Assembly: GCF_014857905.1 (NCBI RefSeq)
Contig: NZ_JACYXE010000002.1
Coordinates: 62,001-126,000 of the forward strand
Length of the DNA stretch: 64,000 bases
Source of the DNA: Agilicoccus flavus
GTDB taxonomy: Bacteria; Actinomycetota; Actinomycetes; Actinomycetales; Dermatophilaceae
Direction: 5' to 3'
Under the pieces are notes generated by a model. The model saw only the letters and a list, made by a program, of their open reading frames with translations, did not search any database and was not told the DNA's origin. Positions 33,501-43,166 of this stretch are shown here, piece after piece (position 1 is the first letter of the stretch; every line of letters starts with the position of its first letter). The position numbers and the translations under genes were made by a program.

Positions 33501-34510
33501 TTGCGGACGATCTCCTCGTAGGCGTTCCAGAAGCCGAAGAAGTCGAGCTGCTCGGCGGCCTTGATCGAGGGGACGACCAGCGAGCGCGTCCCGTCGGGGC
33601 GCGGGAGGTCGATCGCGAGGCCGAAGTTGACGTGCGCGGGCGTGATGAGGGCGGGCTTGCCGTCCTTCTCGCCGAACGCGTTGTTCATGTCGGGCATGAC
33701 CCCGAGGGCCTTGACGACCGCGTACCCGATGATGTGCGTGAAGCTCACCTTGCCGCCGCGGTTGCGGCGCAGGTGCTCGTTGATGGCGATGCGGTTGTCG
33801 ATGAGCGCCTTGGCGGGCACCGCGCGCACCGACGTCGCGGTGGGGATGCTCAGGCTGGCGTCCATGTTCGACACGAGGCGGGCGGCCGGGCCCTTGAGGG
33901 GCTTGACCTGGTCCTCGTTCGTTCCCGTGCTCGCCTTGGCGGCCGGGGTGTCGCGCGGCTTGGGCATCTGGCGGGACTTGGGCTCCTCGCCGGCGACCTC
34001 CGGTGCGGGGCCGGCGGGGCTCGTCTCGAGCCCGGCGCCGCTCGCGGCCCGCGACTCGGCACCGGTGTGCCGCGCCGCCCGCTGATCTGCGGACGGCTTG
34101 GCCGGGGTGACGTCGCGGGTGGGGGTGCGCGCGCCCGCGTCATCGGCGGCGTCCTTGGCCCCGCCCGAGCCGGGGGCGTCGGAGGTGCCCTTCGTGCCGT
34201 TACGGGCGGCGGCTCGCACGCCGCCGGCGTCGCCCGGACCGGCCTGCGCGGGTGCGCCCTCCGGGGCCGCGGCGGCGGCCTTGGCGTCCGAGTCGTCCGA
34301 GCCCCCGGAGGCGCCCTTCGGCGTGGCGGCGGTCGATGCCGCCCCGTCACCCTGACCGGGGGTGTAGGTCTCGAAGAAGTCCCACCACCCCTCGTCGACG
34401 GACGACTTGTCCTCGCGGTACTGCTGGTACAGCTCGTCGACGAGCCATTGGTTCGGGCCGAAGGCCGTCAGCGGGTCTGCCTTCGATGACTGGTCGGGCA
34501 CGGGACTCAC
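30539..34510 (-). CDS. kgd: Multifunctional 2-oxoglutarate metabolism enzyme (E1-E2 fusion, Kgd/OdhA)
   Basis: 1323 residues. Order of parts: N-terminal helical motif [19 protein letters not shown]; an Ala/Pro/Gly linker of about 130 residues; an E2-type succinyltransferase domain (about 180-420) with [14 protein letters not shown] and the DHR motif [15 protein letters not shown]; then the E1 part with [32 protein letters not shown] (thiamine diphosphate and metal binding), [11 protein letters not shown] and a C-terminal transketolase-like domain. Such proteins decarboxylate 2-oxoglutarate and act with E3 and a second E2 in the TCA cycle. There is no lipoyl domain, as expected. GTG at 34510 (GAAAGAGG upstream) is preferred; upstream in-frame sequence is non-homologous. 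The linker is longer than in Mycobacterium Kgd. Confidence 0.96.
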   Translation of the reverse strand: MSPVPDQSSKADPLTAFGPNQWLVDELYQQYREDKSSVDEGWWDFFETYTPGQGDGAASTAATPKGASGGSDDSDAKAAAAAPEGAPAQAGPGDAGGVRAAARNGTKGTSDAPGSGGAKDAADDAGARTPTRDVTPAKPSADQRAARHTGAESRAASGAGLETSPAGPAPEVAGEEPKSRQMPKPRDTPAAKASTGTNEDQVKPLKGPAARLVSNMDASLSIPTATSVRAVPAKALIDNRIAINEHLRRNRGGKVSFTHIIGYAVVKALGVMPDMNNAFGEKDGKPALITPAHVNFGLAIDLPRPDGTRSLVVPSIKAAEQLDFFGFWNAYEEIVRKARNNKLGVDDFAGTTISLTNPGTIGTVHSVPRLMKGQGTIVGVGAMEYPAEWQGASPETLARSAISKIMTLTSTYDHRIIQGAGSGEFLRVVHQLLLGENDFYDEIYESLRIPYEPVRWSTDVSASHDDDLNKTVRVQQLIHAYRVRGHLLADTDPLEYRQRRHPDLQLSTHGLTIWDLDREFATGGFGGKPMATLREILGLLQAAYCRTTGVEYMHIQDPEQRDWIQDRVEVTGDKVPRDEQMRILRRLNAAEAFETFLQTKFVGQKRFSLEGGESVIAMLDRILLSSAQEGLDEVCIGMPHRGRLNVLANIAGKSYGQIFREFEGSQDPRTVQGSGDVKYHLGTEGEFTGESGEKTKVYLAANPSHLEAVNPVLEGIVRAKQDRLDRRGEAFTVLPVLMHGDAAFAGQGVVLETLQLSQLRGYRTGGTIHIIVNNQVGFTTAPSSSRSSIYSSDLARTVQAPIFHVNGDDPEAVVRVAQLSYEFRQKFAKDVVIDMVCYRRRGHNEGDDPSMTQPLMYHLIEAKRSVRKLYTEALIGRGDITTEDADAAMRDYQSRLEQVFVETKEALKSKDSSSGSGLERPAAQEADDRSPAARHDSAISGELLERVGDLWTSYPEGFEVHAKLKKMLEKRTAMTREGGIDWAMGELIAFGSLLAEGTPIRLSGQDSRRGTFTQRHAVLIDRVTAEEWTPLLYLGHEQARFWIYDSLLSEYAAMGFEYGYSVERPDALVLWEAQFGDFANGAQTIIDEFISSSEQKWGQRSSVVLLLPHGYEGQGPDHSSARIERFLQLCAQDNMIVAQPSTPASYFHLLRRQAYARPRKPLIVFTPKQLLRLKAATSPAEDFTSGSFRPVLPDHADLDKSAVDRVLIASGRIVYDLEAERIKREDDRTAIVRIEQYYPFPLEEFAETVAQYPNAELVWVQDEPTNQGSWPYVYTNLPEDLPDVGEERRLRVIGRPDSAAPSTGSSKLHAAQQQALVAAAFDR

Positions 34511-34842
34511 GCCTCTTTCGTTTCGTCTGCGGTGACGGCTTCGGTGCGTCGACACCGGTCGAGCGACGCCTCCCCCGAGACGTGCGAGCGCGCAGGATGC
34601 GCCCGATGACGGTGGACGCCGGGACCGGTCGATCCGCGAAGCCTTCGTGCTCATCACCCGTGACGCGCCGACGCGCGCGTCGCCGGACGCCGCGGTGGAC
34701 GGACAGGTTCAACACTACAGGCCGGGGCCCTGCGTGCAGCCTGGGGCGGTCGAGGTCGCCGCGTCGGATCGCCGGTCGCGCGCGGCGCGCACCGCGAGGC
34801 GTGACCGCGGGCCCGGTGACGGTCCCTACGATGGTCGGCACT
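34511..34842. other. 332-bp divergent intergenic region between kgd and the CNNM gene
   Basis: It holds both divergent promoters. Leftward, TAGTGT at 34717-34712 is a -10 candidate for kgd. Rightward, TACGAT at 34827-34832 precedes the CNNM start. No convincing ORF, RNA or operator palindrome was found. Confidence 0.5.
34827..34832 (+). promoter_or_regulatory. -10-like hexamer upstream of the first CNNM gene
   Basis: TACGAT is ten bases before ATG 34843 and no ribosome binding site is visible, so the message probably has little or no leader. The same hexamer in the same setting precedes tsaC (55965). Confidence 0.4.
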
Positions 34843-36267
34843 ATGACCGAATGGCTGCTCGCCGGTCTCGGCGCCCTCCTCACCCTGGGCACGGCGCTCT
34901 TCGTCGCCGCCGAGTTCTCCCTCGTCGCCCTCGACCGCAGCAGCGTGGCCCGGACCGTCGAGGACGGCGACACCGCCGCGGCCCCCGTGCTCGCCTCGCT
35001 GAAGCGGCTGTCCACCCAGCTCTCGGCCGCCCAGCTCGGGATCACGCTGACGACGCTGCTGCTCGGCTGGCTCGCGACCCCGTCGATCGGCGCCCTGCTC
35101 GAGACACCGCTGCGGGCGATCGGGGTGGGGGAGTCCGCCCTCGAGCCGGTCGGCTCCACGGTCGCGCTCGTGCTGGCGACCGTGTTCTCCATGGTGTTCG
35201 GCGAGCTCGTGCCGCAGTTCCTCGGCATCTCGGCGCCCCTGCCGACCGCCAAGGTCGTCGCGCGGCCGGTCCAGGTCTTCGGCGTCGTGCTGAAGCCCCT
35301 CATCCTCGCGCTCAACGGCTCGGCCAACGCCGTCCTCGACTCCTTCGGCGTGACCCCGCAGGAGGAACTGTCGGCGGCCCGGACCCCGCAGGAGCTCGCC
35401 TCCGTCGTCCGCCGCTCGGCCCAGGTCGGCACCCTCGACGAGGACGTCGCCCGCCGGGTCGCCCGGTCCCTCGACTTCGGCGGGCGGACCGCGCAGGACG
35501 TCATGACGCCCCGGGGCCGGTGCGAGTTCATGGAGCGCACCGCCTCCGCGCAGGACGTGCTCGACGCGGCCCGCCGCACGGGGCACTCGCGGTTCCCGGT
35601 CGTCCGCGACGACTGGGACGACGTCGACGGCCTCGTCCACGTGAAGAAGGCGATCGCCGTGCCGCACGAGCGGCGCGCCGAGGTGCCGGTGTCGGCGCTC
35701 ATGTCGCCGGCGACGTTCGTGCCCGAGTCGATCGGCCTCGACCCGCTGCTCGTCGCGCTGCGCCGCGGCCACCAACTCGCCGTCGTTCTCGACGAGTACG
35801 GCGGCACGGCGGGGGTCGTCACTCTCGAGGACGTCATCGAGGAGCTCGTGGGGGAGGTGGCCGACGAGCACGACCGGCGCGGCTCCGAGGCCCGGGCCCT
35901 GCCGGGCGGGGGCTGGTCGGTGCCCGGCCTGTGGCGCCCGGACGAGGTCCGCGACCGCATCGGCGTCGTCGTGCCCGAGGGGCCCGACTACGAGACCGTG
36001 GGGGGCCTGCTCATGGCCGCGCTCGGACGCGTCCCGCTCGTCGGCGACCGCGTCGAGCTGCCCGGGTGGCGCATCCGCGTCGACGTCATGGACGTCCGCC
36101 GCGTCGAGCGCGTCCGGTTCGTGCCGCTCGAGGCGTCCGAGGCCACGCCCCCGGACGAGGCGGCGCGCCCGACCGGGGCCGCCGTCCCGCCGGGGCGGGT
36201 CGTGCTCCTCGAGACCGCGGTGGGCCCCGACCGCCGGGTCGACGAGCGGGCCGGGGAGGCGTCGTGA
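34843..36267 (+). CDS. CNNM/CBS-domain membrane protein (HlyC/CorC family), first of a pair
   Basis: 474 residues. CNNM transmembrane domain (about 1-190) with LLTLGTALFVAAEFSLVALD and MVFGELVPQFLGI; two CBS domains (about 210-335) with QDVMTPRGRCEFM, DGLVHVKKAI and AVVLDEYGGTAGVVTLEDVI; and a CorC/HlyC C-terminal domain (GGWSVPGLWRPDEVRDRIGV, GPDYETVGGLLMAALG). Members transport or sense Mg2+ or other divalent cations. ATG 34843 is chosen; an in-frame ATG at 34831 is possible. It is coupled to the second CNNM gene by GTGA. Confidence 0.92.
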   Translation: MTEWLLAGLGALLTLGTALFVAAEFSLVALDRSSVARTVEDGDTAAAPVLASLKRLSTQLSAAQLGITLTTLLLGWLATPSIGALLETPLRAIGVGESALEPVGSTVALVLATVFSMVFGELVPQFLGISAPLPTAKVVARPVQVFGVVLKPLILALNGSANAVLDSFGVTPQEELSAARTPQELASVVRRSAQVGTLDEDVARRVARSLDFGGRTAQDVMTPRGRCEFMERTASAQDVLDAARRTGHSRFPVVRDDWDDVDGLVHVKKAIAVPHERRAEVPVSALMSPATFVPESIGLDPLLVALRRGHQLAVVLDEYGGTAGVVTLEDVIEELVGEVADEHDRRGSEARALPGGGWSVPGLWRPDEVRDRIGVVVPEGPDYETVGGLLMAALGRVPLVGDRVELPGWRIRVDVMDVRRVERVRFVPLEASEATPPDEAARPTGAAVPPGRVVLLETAVGPDRRVDERAGEAS

Positions 36268-37388
36268 GCCCCGGACCCGCCCTCGCCTTCTCGCTGCTGC
36301 TCCTGCTCGGCAACGCGTTCTTCGTCGGCGCCGAATTCGCCGTCATGGCCGCTCGCCGCAGCCAGCTCGAGCCGCTCGCCGACGCCGGGAGCCGCCGGGC
36401 GCAGATGTGCCTGCAGGCCCTGGAGCAGGTCGCGTCGCTGCTCGCCTGCGCCCAGCTCGGCATCACCGTCTGCTCGGTGCTCCTCGGCGCCCTCGCCGAG
36501 GACGCCCTGCACCACCTGCTCGCGCCCCTGCTCGCCGCGATCGGGCTGCCCGACGCCCTCGGACACGCGGTCGCGCTCGCGATCGCCCTGCTCGTCGTCG
36601 CCTACCTGCACGTCGTCCTCGGCGAGATGGTGCCGAAGAACCTCGCCATCGCCGGGCCCGAGCGGTCGGCGCTCCTGCTCGGTCCGCCACTGCTGCTCGT
36701 CACGCGCGCCCTGCGCCCGCTCATCCGGGTCATGGAGTGGGTGGCGAAGAGCATCGTCCGGGCGATGGGCGTCGAGCCCAAGGACGAGATCGCGTCGGCC
36801 TTCACCGCGGAAGAGGTACGCGAGATCGTCTCGGAGTCGGCGCGCGAGGGGCTGCTCGAAGAGGAGGCGCGCGGCCTCACGACGCGGGTCCTCGAGTTCA
36901 GCGACCGCGTCGCCGACGACGTCGCCGTCGGGGTGGACGACCTCGTCGTCCTCGACGTCGGGTTCACGCCCGCGGACGTCGAGCGGCTCGTCGCCCGGCA
37001 CGGCTTCTCGCGGTTCCCGGTCCGCGCCGCCTCGGGCGAGCTCGAGGGGTACCTGCACCTCAAGGACGTGCTCTACGCCGACGACGTCGAGCACGAGGAA
37101 CCCGTGCCCCGCAAGCGCATCCGGCGCCTCGCGACGGTCGCCCGCTCCGACGAGGTCGAGGACGTCCTCGCCACCATGCAGCGCTCGGGCGCCCACCTCG
37201 CGCGGGTCGTCGAGCGGACGGGCAAGGTCATCGGCGTGGTCTTCCTCGAGGACGTGCTCGAGGAGCTCGTCGGCGAGGTCACCGACGCCGCCCAGCGCGC
37301 CGGCGCCACCGCGGCGCGCCGGCGCGAGGGGCAGACGTTCGGCGAAGGTGGGGCGACCCACGACAACGGCGGGCCTACGAAAACGTAG
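36264..37388 (+). CDS. CNNM/CBS-domain membrane protein, second of a pair
   Basis: 374 residues. CNNM domain with LLLGNAFFVGAEFAVMAARR, YLHVVLGEMVPKNLAIAGPE (the Pro-rich metal-site loop) and VRAMGVEPKDE; CBS pair with GFSRFPVRAASGELEGYLHL and GVVFLEDVLEELVGEV. It lacks the CorC C-terminal domain of its partner. Such tandem pairs, one with and one without CorC, are common in actinobacteria and may work as a heterodimer (inference). GTG at 36264 overlaps the previous stop. The terminator at 37366-37397 begins inside the last codons. Confidence 0.92.
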   Translation: MSPGPALAFSLLLLLGNAFFVGAEFAVMAARRSQLEPLADAGSRRAQMCLQALEQVASLLACAQLGITVCSVLLGALAEDALHHLLAPLLAAIGLPDALGHAVALAIALLVVAYLHVVLGEMVPKNLAIAGPERSALLLGPPLLLVTRALRPLIRVMEWVAKSIVRAMGVEPKDEIASAFTAEEVREIVSESAREGLLEEEARGLTTRVLEFSDRVADDVAVGVDDLVVLDVGFTPADVERLVARHGFSRFPVRAASGELEGYLHLKDVLYADDVEHEEPVPRKRIRRLATVARSDEVEDVLATMQRSGAHLARVVERTGKVIGVVFLEDVLEELVGEVTDAAQRAGATAARRREGQTFGEGGATHDNGGPTKT

Positions 37389-37397
37389 ACCCGCCGT
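37366..37397. terminator. Bidirectional hairpin between CNNM gene and tRNA-Arg
   Basis: A 14-bp stem (37366-37379 with 37384-37397, one mismatch) has an AAAA loop and overlaps the CNNM stop codon. It can end both the rightward CNNM message and the leftward tRNA transcript. Confidence 0.75.
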
Positions 37398-37420
37398 CCG
37401 CCATGTCGTGAGACATCACC

Positions 37421-37495
37421 TGGTGCCCCCGGCAGGATTCGAACCTGCGCTCCCGCCTCCGGAGGGCGGTGCTCTATCCCCTGAGCTACGGGGGC
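37421..37495 (-). tRNA. tRNA-Arg (anticodon CCG)
   Basis: Complete cloverleaf read leftwards from 37495. The 7-bp acceptor stem is GCCCCCG with CGGGGGC, the D arm is GCTC/GAGC, the anticodon stem CCGCC/GGCGG encloses loop CTCCGGA (anticodon CCG), and the T arm carries TTCGAAT. CCA is encoded at 37423-37421. It decodes the CGG codon, which is frequent in this genome. It is divergent from the ArgS-like gene. Confidence 0.95.
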
Positions 37496-37732
37496 GGTAC
37501 CGAAAGAGGTTATCAGCCTCCCGCGGGTGCTCCGAACGGCCCGACCCGGCTCGTTCCCCCGGCCGCGACCGGGGTGGTCGCGAGGTCGCCACGGGGTCGC
37601 CGCGAGGCCGCCACGGGGCTCGTCGCGGGGTCGTGGCCACGTCGTGGCGGGGCTCGCCGCCGGGTCCTCGCCGGGCCGGGGAGCGGGCCGTCCGCCCCTC
37701 GGATCCGCCGCGGGGCGGCGCGCGGGCGTTCG

Positions 37733-37738
37733 TAGAAT
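37733..37738 (+). promoter_or_regulatory. -10-like hexamer for a leaderless ArgS-like mRNA
   Basis: TAGAAT is eight bases before the GTG at 37747, and no ribosome binding site is present, so a leaderless transcript is likely. Confidence 0.45.
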
Positions 37739-37746
37739 CGGGCCGC

Positions 37747-39030
37747 GTGACCCCCGAGGACCTCTCCGTCGCCGTCCGCGACGCCCTGATCGACGCGATC
37801 GCGGCGGGCGAGGTGTCGTCGGCCGTCGAGCCGCCCCGCGCGGTCGGCCTCGAACGGCCGCGGGCGGGGGAGCGGGGCGACTGGAGCACCAACGTCGCGC
37901 TGCGGCTGGCCCGGGAGGCCGGGCTGCCTCCGTTCGAGCTCGCCGGGATCCTCGCTCGCAGCCTCGGCGCCCACCCCGGCGTGCGCGGGGTGGGGGTCGC
38001 CGGCCCCGGGTTCCTCAACGTCACCCTCGCGAGCGGGTCCGCCGGGCTCGCCACCGACGTCCTCGCCGCCGACGGTGCCCGCGTCGGCCGCGCCCGGGTC
38101 GTCGCCGGACGCCGGATCGAGATCGCCACCTGCGTGAGCGGCGCCCGCGTCCTCGCCCCGGCCGGCGGCCTCGACGCCGGCCCGGACGCCTCGACGCCCA
38201 TGCCGATGCCGACGCGCATGCCCACGCCGACGGCCGGGGCGCCGGAGTCGGCCGATCCCGCCGCGGCCGCGCGGCTGCGGCGCTCGGCGTACGTCGCCGA
38301 CGCCCTCGAGCGGATGCTCGTCGCCGGCGGCGCCCAGGTCACGCGCACGACGACGACCCGCCCCGGCCGCGCGCCCGGCCAGCTGCTCGTCACCGACGGC
38401 GGGGTCGTCGACACCATCGCCGTCGGCCCCCTTCTCCTCGACGACGAGCTGTCCGGCGCGGGCGCCCCCGTCGAGGTCGACGACCCCGGCAACCGCGACC
38501 GCGCCGGCGACCGCGTCGGCGACGGCCCCCTCCCGGCCCCGGAGGGGGAGGACGCCCTGCGCCTGTGGGTCCTGCGGGCCGCGCCCACGGCGCCCGTCGA
38601 GGTCGGCGCGGCCCAGGTGCGCCGGCGCGGCGCCGGGAACCCGGCCTACGTGCTCGGCCACGCCCACGCCCGCCTCGCCACCCTCCTCGAGCGCCTGCCG
38701 GTCCAGGCACGGACCGGCGCTGCCTCGGCGCCGCCCGACCCCGCGCTGCTCGTCCACGCCACCGAGACACGCCTCCTGGGCGGCCTGCACGACGTCGACC
38801 GCGTCCTCGCGCTCGCGATCCGGCGCCGCGACCCGAGCCGCCTCGTCCGCCACCTCGAGACCCTCGCCGAGCAGATCGACGCGTGGCTCGCGGCCTGTCC
38901 GCCCCGGCCGCCGGGCGATCGCGCCTGGCGGGAGGTGCACCGGAGCAGGCTCGCGCTCGCCGCCGCCGCCCGGGGCGAGCTCGCCCGCGGCCTCGACCTG
39001 CTCGGCGCGCAGGCCCCGCGCCGGCTCTGA
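37747..39030 (+). CDS. ArgS-like protein lacking the catalytic signatures (anticodon-binding, NrtL-like)
   Basis: 427 residues; true arginyl-tRNA synthetases have about 550-590. The N-terminal ArgS additional domain is intact (residues 1 to about 98: GDWSTNVALRLAREAGLPPF, VAGPGFLNVTLA), as is the C-terminal DALR anticodon-binding domain (about 298-427: GNPAYVLGHAHARLATLLER, ARGELARGLDLLGAQAP). Between them, where HIGH should follow the first strand, the sequence is RIEIATCVSGARVLAPAGGL, and no KMSK-like motif exists. A Met-Pro repeat (PMPMPTRMPTPT) lies at 150-162. It sits where argS sits in Mycobacterium, before lysA, so a functional ArgS must be encoded elsewhere. I recall an actinobacterial family of this kind named NrtL; tRNA binding is inferred from the domains. 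Confidence 0.85.
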   Translation: MTPEDLSVAVRDALIDAIAAGEVSSAVEPPRAVGLERPRAGERGDWSTNVALRLAREAGLPPFELAGILARSLGAHPGVRGVGVAGPGFLNVTLASGSAGLATDVLAADGARVGRARVVAGRRIEIATCVSGARVLAPAGGLDAGPDASTPMPMPTRMPTPTAGAPESADPAAAARLRRSAYVADALERMLVAGGAQVTRTTTTRPGRAPGQLLVTDGGVVDTIAVGPLLLDDELSGAGAPVEVDDPGNRDRAGDRVGDGPLPAPEGEDALRLWVLRAAPTAPVEVGAAQVRRRGAGNPAYVLGHAHARLATLLERLPVQARTGAASAPPDPALLVHATETRLLGGLHDVDRVLALAIRRRDPSRLVRHLETLAEQIDAWLAACPPRPPGDRAWREVHRSRLALAAAARGELARGLDLLGAQAPRRL

Positions 39031-39069
39031 CGACCCCGGGGCCCGCCCCCGGCACCTGCGTCCGCCGAC

Positions 39070-39122
39070 CGCGACGACCACCAGCGACGACCAACCAGCG
39101 ACGACCACAGCAGCGACCACCC
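39070..39122 (+). repeat. Short direct repeats upstream of lysA
   Basis: Four imperfect copies of a unit close to CAGCGACGACCAC lie in the 121-bp gap before lysA. They could be a slippage product or a binding array; no function can be assigned. Confidence 0.45.
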
Positions 39123-39151
39123 AGCCCCACCCCGAGACGAAGGACCACGAC

Positions 39152-40573
39152 ATGCGCGCACACGAGGCCGGCGCCCTCCACGCCGAGGGGTACGGCGGGC
39201 CGCCGCAGTGGCTGCCGGCGCCCGACGACGTCAACGACCTGCTCGAGCCGCTGTGGCCGCGGACGGTGCGCCGCGACGAGCGGGGGCGCCTCGAGGTCGG
39301 CGGGATCGACGCCGTCACGCTGGCCGCGCAGGTCGGCACCCCCGCGTACGTGCTCGACGAGGACGACTTCCGCACCCGGGCGCGGGCGTTCCGCGACGGC
39401 GTGGCGGAGGCGTTCGCCCGGTTCGGCGGCGCCGACGTGTACTACGCCGGCAAGGCGTTCCTGTGCACATCGGTGGCGCGTTGGATCGCCGAGGACGGGC
39501 TCGGCCTCGACGTGTGCTCCGGCGGCGAGCTCGCCGTCGCGCAGCGGGCGGGCGTCCCCGGGGCGAGGATCGAGATGCACGGCAACAACAAGTCCCGGGG
39601 CGAGATCGAGGCGGCGCTGCGCCACGGCGTGGGCAGGATCGTCGCCGACAGCTTCGACGAGCTCGACCGCATCGCGTCGGTCGCGGCCGAGCTGGACGTC
39701 GTCGCGCCGGTCATGCTGCGGGTCACCGTGGGCGTCGAGGCGCACACCCACGAGTACATCGCGACGGCGCACGAGGACCAGAAGTTCGGCTTCAGCCTCG
39801 CCGGCGGCCACGCCGACAAGGCCGCCGAGCGGGTCCTCGCGGAGCCGACGATGACCCTGCTCGGCTTCCACAGCCACATCGGCAGCCAGATCTTCGAGAC
39901 CGCCGGGTTCGAGGTCGCCGCCCGCCGGGTGCTCGGGCTGCACGCCCGCGTCGCCCGCGACCACGGGCACGTCTGCCCGGAGCTCGACCTCGGCGGCGGC
40001 TTCGGCATCGCCTACACCTCCGAGCACCACCCCCTCACGCCCGCCCAGATCGGCGCGCAGATGGCCGACATCGTCGAGCGCGAGGCGCGGGCCGAGGGCG
40101 TCGAGGTCCCCCGCGTCTCGCTCGAGCCGGGCCGGGCCATCGCCGGGCCGAGCACGTTCACCCTCTACGAGGTCGGCACCGTCAAGGAGGTCGAGCTCGA
40201 CGGCGGCCTCCGCCGGGCCTACGTCTCGGTCGACGGCGGGATGAGCGACAACGTCCGCACCGCGCTGTACGAGGCCGACTACTCGTGCACCCTCGCCAAC
40301 CGCGCGAGCGACGCCCCGCCGATGCTCTCCCGCGTCGTCGGCAAGCACTGCGAGAGCGGCGACGTCGTCGTCATGGACGAGTACCTGCCCGCCGACGTCC
40401 GCCCCGGCGACCTCATCGCCGTCCCGGGCACGGGCGCCTACTGCCGCGCGCTGAGCAGCCAGTACAACCACGTGCCGCGTCCGCCGGTCGTCGCCGCGGC
40501 GGACGGCCGGGTCCGCACGCTCGTGCGCCGCGAGACGGTGGCCGACCTGCTCGCCCTCGACGTCGACGAGTGA
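39152..40573 (+). CDS. lysA: Diaminopimelate decarboxylase
   Basis: 473 residues. Fold-III PLP enzyme: VYYAGKAFLCTSVARWI (Lys101 binds PLP), GFHSHIGSQIF, LDLGGGFGIAYT, SLEPGRAIAGPS and GKHCESGD with the catalytic Cys contributed to the partner subunit. It converts meso-diaminopimelate to lysine. It heads the aspartate-family block lysA-hom-thrC-thrB. ATG at 39152 sits behind ACGAAGGACC. The upstream gap of 121 bp contains short direct repeats. Confidence 0.96.
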   Translation: MRAHEAGALHAEGYGGPPQWLPAPDDVNDLLEPLWPRTVRRDERGRLEVGGIDAVTLAAQVGTPAYVLDEDDFRTRARAFRDGVAEAFARFGGADVYYAGKAFLCTSVARWIAEDGLGLDVCSGGELAVAQRAGVPGARIEMHGNNKSRGEIEAALRHGVGRIVADSFDELDRIASVAAELDVVAPVMLRVTVGVEAHTHEYIATAHEDQKFGFSLAGGHADKAAERVLAEPTMTLLGFHSHIGSQIFETAGFEVAARRVLGLHARVARDHGHVCPELDLGGGFGIAYTSEHHPLTPAQIGAQMADIVEREARAEGVEVPRVSLEPGRAIAGPSTFTLYEVGTVKEVELDGGLRRAYVSVDGGMSDNVRTALYEADYSCTLANRASDAPPMLSRVVGKHCESGDVVVMDEYLPADVRPGDLIAVPGTGAYCRALSSQYNHVPRPPVVAAADGRVRTLVRRETVADLLALDVDE

Positions 40574-40690
40574 GCCGGCCCCGGGCGACACGCGGGGTCC
40601 GTGATCTGGACCGGGTCCCGTCCGGATGCTGACCGCCGGGCAGGATGGGTGGGTCCGATCGAACGACGAACACGAGTGAGGGACAGGCGC

Positions 40691-42055
40691 ATGAGCGCGA
40701 AGGTCGAGGGTGAGCCGCTACGCGTCGCCATCCTGGGATGCGGCGTCGTCGGGTCGTCCGTGGCCCGGATGCTCACCGAGAACGCCGACGATCTCGCCGC
40801 CCGCGTGGGGCGGCGACTACAGATCGTCGGGATCGCCGTGCGGCGGCTCGGCCGGGACCGCTCCGCGGCCGGGGTGCCCGAGCACCTGTTCACGACCGAC
40901 GCCGAGGAGCTCGTGACCCGGGCCGACATCGTCGTCGAGGTCGTCGGCGGCATCGAGCCCGCGCGGACCCTCATCCTGCGCGCCTTCGAGCACGGGGCGA
41001 GCGTCGTCACGGCGAACAAGGCCCTGCTCGCCGAGGACGGGCCCACCCTGTACGCGGCGGCCGACGCGGCCGGCGTCGACCTCTACTACGAGGCGTCGGT
41101 GGCCGGGGCCATCCCGCTGCTGCGCCCGCTGCGGGAATCGCTCGCGGGCGACGACGTGACCCGGGTGCTCGGCATCGTCAACGGCACGACGAACTACGTG
41201 CTCGACAAGATGGACTCGACGGGTGCCGGGTTCGCCGACGCCGTCGCCCAGGCGCAGGCCCTCGGGTACGCCGAGGCCGACCCGACCGCCGACGTCGAGG
41301 GCTTCGACGCCGCCGCGAAGGCCGCGATCCTCGCGTCGCTCGCGTTCCACACCCGCATCGGCGCCGCCGACGTCTACCGCGAGGGCATCACCGAGGTGAG
41401 CGCCGCCGACGTGGCCGCCGCCGCCGAGATGGACTGCGTCGTCAAGCTGCTCGCCATCTGCGAGGTCGTCGACGGGGCCGGCGGGTCGGAGGGGGGCGCT
41501 CCCGGCGTGTCCGCGCGCGTCTACCCCGCGATGATCCCCCGCAGCCACCCGCTCGCCGGCGTGCGCGAGGCCTTCAACGCCGTCTTCGTCGAGGCGCGCG
41601 CCGCGGGCGCGCTCATGTTCTACGGGCCGGGCGCGGGCGGTGACCCGACGGCGTCCGCGGTCCTCGGCGACGTCGTCGCCACGGCCCGGCACCGCGTCGG
41701 CGGCGGCCTCGGCCCCCGTGAGTCGGCCTACGCCGACCTGCGCCCGCTCGACATGGGCGCGGCGACCACGCGCTACTACGTTCGGCTCCACGTCGCCGAC
41801 CGCCCGGGCGTCCTCGCCCAGGTGGCCGCGGAGTTCGCCCGGCACGACGTGTCGATCCAGCAGGTGCGCCAGGACGTCGCCGTCACCGCGGGCCTCGCGG
41901 CCGGCGACGCCGACTCCGACGGCGAGGACGGCGCCGAGCTCGTCATCGTCACGCACGCCGCGCCCGACGCGGCCCTGTCGGCGACCGTCGACGCCCTCGC
42001 CGAGCTCGACATCGTGCTCGGCGTCACCTCCGTCATGCGTGTGGAAGGGGACTGA
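40691..42055 (+). CDS. hom: Homoserine dehydrogenase with ACT domain
   Basis: 454 residues. NAD(P) motif [17 protein letters not shown], catalytic region [33 protein letters not shown] and [21 protein letters not shown]-terminal ACT domain (about 360-454) beginning [20 protein letters not shown], the usual site of threonine feedback. The ACT loop carries an acidic insert (DADSDGEDG). It reduces aspartate semialdehyde to homoserine. ATG 40691 follows GGGACAGG. Two bases separate its stop from thrC. Confidence 0.96.
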   Translation: MSAKVEGEPLRVAILGCGVVGSSVARMLTENADDLAARVGRRLQIVGIAVRRLGRDRSAAGVPEHLFTTDAEELVTRADIVVEVVGGIEPARTLILRAFEHGASVVTANKALLAEDGPTLYAAADAAGVDLYYEASVAGAIPLLRPLRESLAGDDVTRVLGIVNGTTNYVLDKMDSTGAGFADAVAQAQALGYAEADPTADVEGFDAAAKAAILASLAFHTRIGAADVYREGITEVSAADVAAAAEMDCVVKLLAICEVVDGAGGSEGGAPGVSARVYPAMIPRSHPLAGVREAFNAVFVEARAAGALMFYGPGAGGDPTASAVLGDVVATARHRVGGGLGPRESAYADLRPLDMGAATTRYYVRLHVADRPGVLAQVAAEFARHDVSIQQVRQDVAVTAGLAAGDADSDGEDGAELVIVTHAAPDAALSATVDALAELDIVLGVTSVMRVEGD

Positions 42056-42057
42056 CC

Positions 42058-43164
42058 ATGGCCCACCAGTGGCGCGGCGTCATCACCGAGTACGCCGACC
42101 GGCTGCCGATGCTCGCGGGGGCGCCGGTCGTGACCCTGCGGGAGGGGGGCACGCCGCTGCTGCCCGCCGAGAAGATCTCCCGGCGCGTCGGCGCGCGGGT
42201 GCACGTGAAGTTCGAGGGCCTCAACCCGACCGGGTCGTTCAAGGACCGCGGCATGACGACGGCGATGTCGATGGCCGCGAAGGCCGGCGCGCAGGCGGTC
42301 ATCTGCGCCTCCACGGGCAATACGAGCGCGTCCGCCGCCGCGTACGCGACGAAGGCGGGCATGACGTGTGCCGTGCTCGTGCCCGACGGCAAGATCGCCA
42401 TGGGCAAGCTGTCGCAGGCCATCGCCCACGGCGCGACCCTCCTGCAGGTCGACGGCAACTTCGACGACTGCCTCACCGTCGCGCGCAAGCTCGCCGAGCA
42501 CTACCCGGTGGAGCTGGTCAACTCCGTCAACCCGGCCCGCATCGAGGGGCAGAAGACGGCGTCGTTCGAGGTGGTGGACGCCCTCGGCGACGCGCCCGAC
42601 ATCCACGTGCTGCCCGTCGGCAACGCCGGCAACATCACCGCCTACTGGCGCGGCTACCGCGAATACCGCGACGGCACGCCCGGCGCGACGGGTGACGCCG
42701 CGACGTCGGGCCCCGCGACAGCGACTCCGGCGATGTGGGGCTTCCAGGCCGCCGGCGCCGCCCCGCTCGTGCTCGGCCACCCCGTCGACGAGCCCGACAC
42801 CATCGCCACGGCGATCCGCATCGGCAACCCGGCCTCGTGGGAGCAGGCGATCGCCGCCCGCGACGAGTCGGGCGGCCTCATCGACTCCGTGACCGACGCC
42901 GAGATCCTCGACGCCCACCGGTTCCTCTCGAGCGAGGAGGGCATCTTCGTCGAGCCCGCGTCGGCCGCGAGCATCGCGGGGCTGTTCAAGGCCCACGCCG
43001 CGGGTCTCGTGCCCGCCGACGCGACGATCGTGGCCACGGTGACCGGCCACGGCCTCAAGGACCCCTCCTGGGCCCTCAAGGCGGCGGACGGCTCCGAGGT
43101 CGTGCCCACCCGGGTCGGCGTCGACGCGGTGAGCATCGCGACCGCGCTCGGCCTCCAGGACTGA
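42058..43164 (+). CDS. thrC: Threonine synthase
   Basis: 368 residues. Fold-II PLP enzyme: [16 protein letters not shown] (Lys62 Schiff base), [20 protein letters not shown] and the glycine-rich phosphate loop [14 protein letters not shown]. An Ala/Thr-rich insert (about 205-222) is unlike short homologues. It converts phosphohomoserine to threonine. It starts two bases after hom and is followed, two bases after its stop, by thrB, so the three are one operon. Confidence 0.96.
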   Translation: MAHQWRGVITEYADRLPMLAGAPVVTLREGGTPLLPAEKISRRVGARVHVKFEGLNPTGSFKDRGMTTAMSMAAKAGAQAVICASTGNTSASAAAYATKAGMTCAVLVPDGKIAMGKLSQAIAHGATLLQVDGNFDDCLTVARKLAEHYPVELVNSVNPARIEGQKTASFEVVDALGDAPDIHVLPVGNAGNITAYWRGYREYRDGTPGATGDAATSGPATATPAMWGFQAAGAAPLVLGHPVDEPDTIATAIRIGNPASWEQAIAARDESGGLIDSVTDAEILDAHRFLSSEEGIFVEPASAASIAGLFKAHAAGLVPADATIVATVTGHGLKDPSWALKAADGSEVVPTRVGVDAVSIATALGLQD

Positions 43165-43166
43165 GG

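Noticed and set aside
29489-34489. 1666-codon open frame on the + strand opposite kgd
   Set aside because: It is a mirror of kgd in a GC-rich genome: composition is Arg/Val/Glu/Ala-biased, no family motif is present, and kgd on the other strand is unmistakable.
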